Origin: JBBRZF01 sp038236965
GTDB taxonomy: Bacteria > Acidobacteriota > Terriglobia > Terriglobales > Acidobacteriaceae
Length of the DNA: 8,605 nt
Assembly: GCA_038236965.1 (NCBI GenBank)
Contig: JBBRZF010000151.1
Span: forward strand, 1-8,605
Direction: 5' to 3'
Made by a program: the position numbers and the translations under genes. Below, piece after piece: positions 5,960 through 8,605 of the stretch; positions within the stretch are counted from its first letter, which is position 1, and each line of letters starts with the position of its first letter. The notes beneath the pieces are model-generated. The model saw only the letters and a list, made by a program, of their open reading frames with translations, was not told the origin of the DNA and did no database searches.

Positions 5960-8155
5960 ATGCATGGCTTACTCCGATTTTCGGCCCTGATTGTCCTCGT
6001 ACTAACAGCTCTCGGTTTCAGCGGTTGCGGATCAAGTTCTGGGAGTTCTTCTTCGCCCGGTCCCAATCCAGGTCAAACTCAAATTGCCGCGACATTTTCT
6101 GCCGTCCCTTCTTCCGTCACAACTGGACAGTTCACTACTTTCACCTGGAATACGACCGGGGCAGTGACGGTAAGCATTTCGCCGAATCTTGGCGACGATG
6201 ATGACGGTTTGGAGTTGCCAACCTCCGGTTCGCGAACCCTCGTGCCGAATCAGACCACTACTTACATACTTACGGCGACGGATAAAGACGGCAATGCGAA
6301 AACGTGGTCGGTCACGGTAACGGTCACAATGGGAAAGCCGACCGTCTCGCTTACGGCGACGCCAGACTCGCTGCTGCCGGGCCAGAGTGCGACTCTGCGA
6401 TGGTCATCCACGAACGCAACTTCTGTAGAAATCGATCAGGGTGTTGGGACCTTCACTACTGCGAGTGGCACGGTGCAGGTGAAGCCATTGACGACAACGG
6501 TTTACACTGCGACCGCGAAAGGCACCGGCGGCACAGCGACAGCAACTGCGAGTGTTGCCGTCGCCGCTAGTAGTCAGCTCGGGATCACGCTGACGGCTGT
6601 GCCTGCGGCGATCTCGGCAGGCGGCAAGAGCGTGCTCACATGGAGCTCGCAGAATGCGACATCTGTTCGCATCGATCCGCAGATCGGGGTAGTAAACCTG
6701 AGCGGCACGCTACAGGTTGCACCGTCAGCTACAACCACCTATGTCGCGACCGCGAGCGATGCCGCAGGCGCGACCCTTTTGGCTTCTGCGACCGTAACGT
6801 TTCTCGGTGGTAACGCAGCGGGACTCGCGAATATCAAGCACATCATCTTCTTCGTCCAGGAGAATCGAACGTTCGACAACTACTTCGGAGTACTCGGAGC
6901 GTATCGGCAGGCGAAGGGCATTGCGAGCGATGTGGATGGATTCGATCCAAACATCGCCATGATTGACTACTACGGCCACGCCGTAAAACCCTTCCATCAG
7001 CGGTCTGTTCGCACCGACAACCTGAGCCCGGCATGGAACGAGAGCCATTTCTACGCGAACTACCAGAACGGCAGCTTCAAGATGGATTCATGGATGAAGC
7101 AGGGCACGCCGTCCATTCCTTCGAATATCGATCCGCATTACACGCGGACGATGGGTTATTACGATTGCACGGACATTCCGTTCTACTGCGAAGTCGCTAC
7201 TCAATTTGCAACGAGCGACCGATTCCATTCCTCAGTCGCCTCGGGAACGATCGTTAACAGATCGTTTTTACTGTCGGCGACATCGGGCGGCATGATCCGT
7301 CCCTCGGATCCATTTCCGGCGGAGGCGCCAACGATTTTCCGGCGTCTGAGTGAAGCGGGGGTGACCTGGCGATACTACTACCAGGATGGAAGCGTGTTCC
7401 TCGCGAACTACACCAAGCCGGGCGGTTGCGCTAACTGCGATTGGGACCGGTACATGAACAATGCGTGGCAGATCAAGGACTACTTCGATATCCTGTCGCG
7501 ACCGACTGCTGATCGCGATCTGCCGCAGGTCATCTTCATCGAACATTCGTCAGGGGAGAATGGGGACATCAGTGCACTCGATGAGCATCCAGGACACGAT
7601 GTGCAACGTGGTGTGGCGAGTGCTGAGAAGATCATCCGCGCGCTGATGACCAGTCCTGCATGGTCATCTTCAGTCTTTATCCTGTCTCACGACGAAGGCG
7701 GAGGCTTGTATGACCACGTTGCTCCGTATTCTGTTCCGGCTCCTGATGCCACGCTACCCATGCGTAACAGCACCGACGGTGGAAAGTATGACGACTTCAC
7801 CTATAGCGGCTTCCGGGTTCCGCTGCTTGTAATCTCCCCATGGGTGAAACCTCACTTCGTTTCGCATACCGATCGGGAATTCACCTCGATCCTGAAACTG
7901 ATCGAGACGCGCTTCAACCTGCAACCGCTTACTCAACGCGATGCCGCTGCCGACGACATGACGGAGTTCTTTGATTTCTCTACGCCGCACTTGCTGGTGC
8001 CACCGGTGTTGCCGGTGCAACCAGTCGCGTGTCCGCTACCGATCGAAGCGTACGGAGACAAGAACGGCAATGGAGTGATCGATGGGAACGAGATTGCGTT
8101 ACCGGATGCTTGCAACAAGAAGTTCGAAGCTTCGCCGAGTCATCCGACTAGCTGA
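5960..8155 (+). CDS. Lipoprotein phosphoesterase (phospholipase C / acid phosphatase family) with Ig-like repeats
   Basis: A 731-residue exported hydrolase predicted to split phosphate esters such as phospholipids or phosphomonoesters outside the cytoplasm. The start at 5960 is chosen because a lipoprotein signal follows at once (MHGLLRF, hydrophobic run, lipid-acceptor C23 in GFSGC, then a Ser/Gly/Pro linker); the upstream Shine-Dalgarno (AGAAG) is weak. The frame stays open to 5504 but that part overlaps the preceding gene and a terminator. Residues about 43–122, 128–202 and 209–281 are three Ig-like repeats ('G-SATL-WSS-NATSV-ID…TTTYVATA'). The phosphoesterase domain spans about 291–660, with 'IKHIIFFVQENRTFDNYFG' (292–310, metal-binding E301/N302), 'SGTIVNRSF' (428–436), 'DEHPGHDV' (541–548), 'SHDEGGGLYDHV' (576–587) and 'SPWVKPHFVSHTDREFTSILKLIE' in the C-terminal part. 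Residues 700–711 match an EF-hand calcium loop. Cys pairs at 403/410, 490/493 and 691/718 could form disulfides. Exact substrate is unknown. Confidence 0.9.
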   Translation: MHGLLRFSALIVLVLTALGFSGCGSSSGSSSSPGPNPGQTQIAATFSAVPSSVTTGQFTTFTWNTTGAVTVSISPNLGDDDDGLELPTSGSRTLVPNQTTTYILTATDKDGNAKTWSVTVTVTMGKPTVSLTATPDSLLPGQSATLRWSSTNATSVEIDQGVGTFTTASGTVQVKPLTTTVYTATAKGTGGTATATASVAVAASSQLGITLTAVPAAISAGGKSVLTWSSQNATSVRIDPQIGVVNLSGTLQVAPSATTTYVATASDAAGATLLASATVTFLGGNAAGLANIKHIIFFVQENRTFDNYFGVLGAYRQAKGIASDVDGFDPNIAMIDYYGHAVKPFHQRSVRTDNLSPAWNESHFYANYQNGSFKMDSWMKQGTPSIPSNIDPHYTRTMGYYDCTDIPFYCEVATQFATSDRFHSSVASGTIVNRSFLLSATSGGMIRPSDPFPAEAPTIFRRLSEAGVTWRYYYQDGSVFLANYTKPGGCANCDWDRYMNNAWQIKDYFDILSRPTADRDLPQVIFIEHSSGENGDISALDEHPGHDVQRGVASAEKIIRALMTSPAWSSSVFILSHDEGGGLYDHVAPYSVPAPDATLPMRNSTDGGKYDDFTYSGFRVPLLVISPWVKPHFVSHTDREFTSILKLIETRFNLQPLTQRDAAADDMTEFFDFSTPHLLVPPVLPVQPVACPLPIEAYGDKNGNGVIDGNEIALPDACNKKFEASPSHPTS
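8057..8092 (+). other. EF-hand-like calcium loop in the phosphoesterase C-terminus
   Basis: The codons encode DKNGNGVIDGNE (residues 700–711), with acidic or amide side chains at loop positions 1, 3, 5 and 9, Gly at 6, Ile at 8 and Glu at 12: a full match to the canonical EF-hand loop. Only one copy is present, and it lies outside the catalytic domain between two cysteines, C691 and C718, that could close a small calcium-bound knob. Confidence 0.7.
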
Positions 8156-8193
8156 GAACCGCTTTGCTGTGTGTCTTGGGTGTATTGACGAAG

Positions 8194-8221
8194 AAGGCCG
8201 CCTGAAAATGGTGGCCTTTTT
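8194..8221 (+). terminator. Intrinsic terminator of the phosphoesterase gene
   Basis: AAGGCCGCC (8194–8202) pairs with GGTGGCCTT (8210–8218) through nine positions, one a G-T wobble, around a seven-base loop, followed by TTT. It starts 38 bases after the stop codon and is nearly the same sequence as the terminator at 5792, including the loop and the trailing CGTGC. Confidence 0.85.
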
Positions 8222-8227
8222 CGTGCC

Positions 8228-8247
8228 GGGGTACCCCTTGGTACCCC
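8228..8247. repeat. Perfect GGGGTACC / GGTACCCC hairpin
   Basis: Two eight-base arms, GGGGTACC (8228–8235) and GGTACCCC (8240–8247), surround CCTT. The arm itself contains the palindrome GGTACC. There is no T-tract fitting a rightward terminator; instead an almost pure pyrimidine tract (8244–8272, one A at 8255) follows. The hairpin sits six bases after the terminator and looks like the edge of an interspersed repeat unit. Confidence 0.75.
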
Positions 8248-8269
8248 TCCCCCTATCTTTTTCTCTTTT

Positions 8270-8370
8270 CTTAAATCCTTGTTTTCAAGAGTTTACGGGC
8301 GGAGTGAGTGCAAAATATTGAGCTGTATGGCTTTAGGTATCGAAATATAGAAAACAAAGAACTTAAGAGC
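8270..8370. repeat. Imperfect inverted repeat enclosing degenerate 30-base units
   Basis: CTTAAATCCTTGTTTTC (8270–8286) is the reverse complement, with two mismatches and one gap, of GAAAACAAAGAACTTAAG (8350–8367). Between them, 8311–8340 and 8341–8370 begin alike (CAAAATATTGA and CGAAATATAGA, 9 of 11 identical) exactly 30 bases apart. There is no coding sequence inside. The structure fits a degraded, non-autonomous repeat element. Confidence 0.5.
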
Positions 8371-8371
8371 A

Positions 8372-8399
8372 GTTGCCAGTTGTCGGTTGCCAGTTGTCA
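8372..8399. repeat. Heptamer tandem repeat GTTGYCR
   Basis: Four seven-base units follow head to tail: GTTGCCA, GTTGTCG, GTTGCCA, GTTGTCA; a degenerate fifth (GTTTGAA) follows to 8406. Read as 14-mers there are two copies differing at one base. This is a simple short-sequence repeat in noncoding DNA. Confidence 0.85.
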
Positions 8400-8425
8400 G
8401 TTTGAAGATCAAGGGCAAAACATGA

Positions 8426-8454
8426 AAGGGCCGCGCTGAGTGGGCGCGGCCTTT
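8426..8454 (+). terminator. GC-rich hairpin with short T run, possible terminator
   Basis: GGCCGCGC (8429–8436) pairs perfectly with GCGCGGCC (8444–8451); the stem extends through a G-T wobble and two A-T pairs to 8426 and 8454 around a seven-base loop. Only TTT follows on the plus strand, and AAA flanks the other side, so it could serve transcription from either direction. No gene in the window directly needs it; it may end a leftward gene lying to the right of the window. Confidence 0.5.
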
Positions 8455-8605
8455 GGCTGATCTCTATCTCTATATCTAGTATGACAGATTGGAGGGGTTC
8501 AACTGGACATGGGAAGCGGAATTATATTTGGTTTGTTTTGTGAGAGTTGAGGGATTTTGGAGGTGGCTGAGGGCTTGACAAGAAAACGGCTGAAAGGTTT
8601 CAGGG

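Larger units (their letters stand above)
8156..8605. other. Gene-free repeat-rich region at the right end
   Basis: No credible coding sequence on either strand. From left to right it holds a terminator, the GGTACC hairpin, a pyrimidine tract, the imperfect inverted repeat, the heptamer repeat, a GC-rich hairpin, a TCTCTA-rich short repeat (8461–8479) and about 120 bases of G/T-rich sequence without recognised signals. Confidence 0.7.

Noticed and set aside
8082..8321. 79-codon plus-strand open frame running through the terminator and hairpin
   Set aside because: Starts inside the phosphoesterase gene and crosses the terminator and repeat structures; no ribosome site or protein-like pattern.
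8372..8399. Possible CRISPR-like array
   Set aside because: Units are seven bases long and contiguous, without spacers, so this is a simple tandem repeat.
8575..8580. Perfect TTGACA hexamer near the right edge
   Set aside because: A -10 would fall at the very end of the window, where TTTCAG is a poor match; it cannot be supported as a promoter.

Overview
The window looks like chromosomal DNA of an Acidobacteriota bacterium, most likely of the Terriglobia/Koribacter type. This is inferred from three things: the gene order cstA–ybdD–ruvC–secreted protein–FecR-domain protein, the style of the secreted proteins, and GGCCGC-type hairpin terminators. No rRNA, tRNA, CRISPR array, transposase or phage gene is visible. 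I see no clear new defence or mobile system; the most unusual material is in the 450-base gene-free stretch at the right end.

Left half (1–4366), minus strand, read from right to left: a CstA-family carbon starvation/peptide-or-pyruvate transporter (2312–4366); its small partner YbdD/YjiX (2112–2312), translationally coupled by a one-base stop/start overlap; RuvC Holliday-junction nuclease (1504–2010); a secreted protein of unknown function (765–1472, probable TTG start); and a secreted FecR-domain protein (688 to the window edge, partial). Spacing is 0–101 bases throughout, so part or all of it may be co-transcribed, although ruvC and the FecR gene could have their own promoters. Transport (CstA+YbdD) and DNA repair (RuvC) are probably neighbours by history rather than one pathway.

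Middle (4367–4655): a divergent intergenic region that must hold the promoters of cstA (leftward) and of the fibronectin-type-III gene (rightward).

Right half (4656–8155), plus strand: a secreted protein of three fibronectin-III-like domains (4656–5771), followed by an intrinsic terminator, then a lipoprotein with three Ig-like repeats, a phospholipase C/acid-phosphatase-type phosphoesterase domain and a C-terminal EF-hand-like loop (5960–8155), followed by a second terminator nearly identical to the first. Both proteins act outside the cytoplasm and carry adhesion-type modules, suggesting surface binding and phosphate-ester scavenging.

Right end (8156–8605): no gene. It holds the terminator, a perfect GGGGTACC/GGTACCCC hairpin, a pyrimidine tract, an imperfect inverted repeat enclosing related 30-base units, a heptamer tandem repeat and a third GC-rich hairpin. 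This layered arrangement looks like an interspersed repeat cluster.
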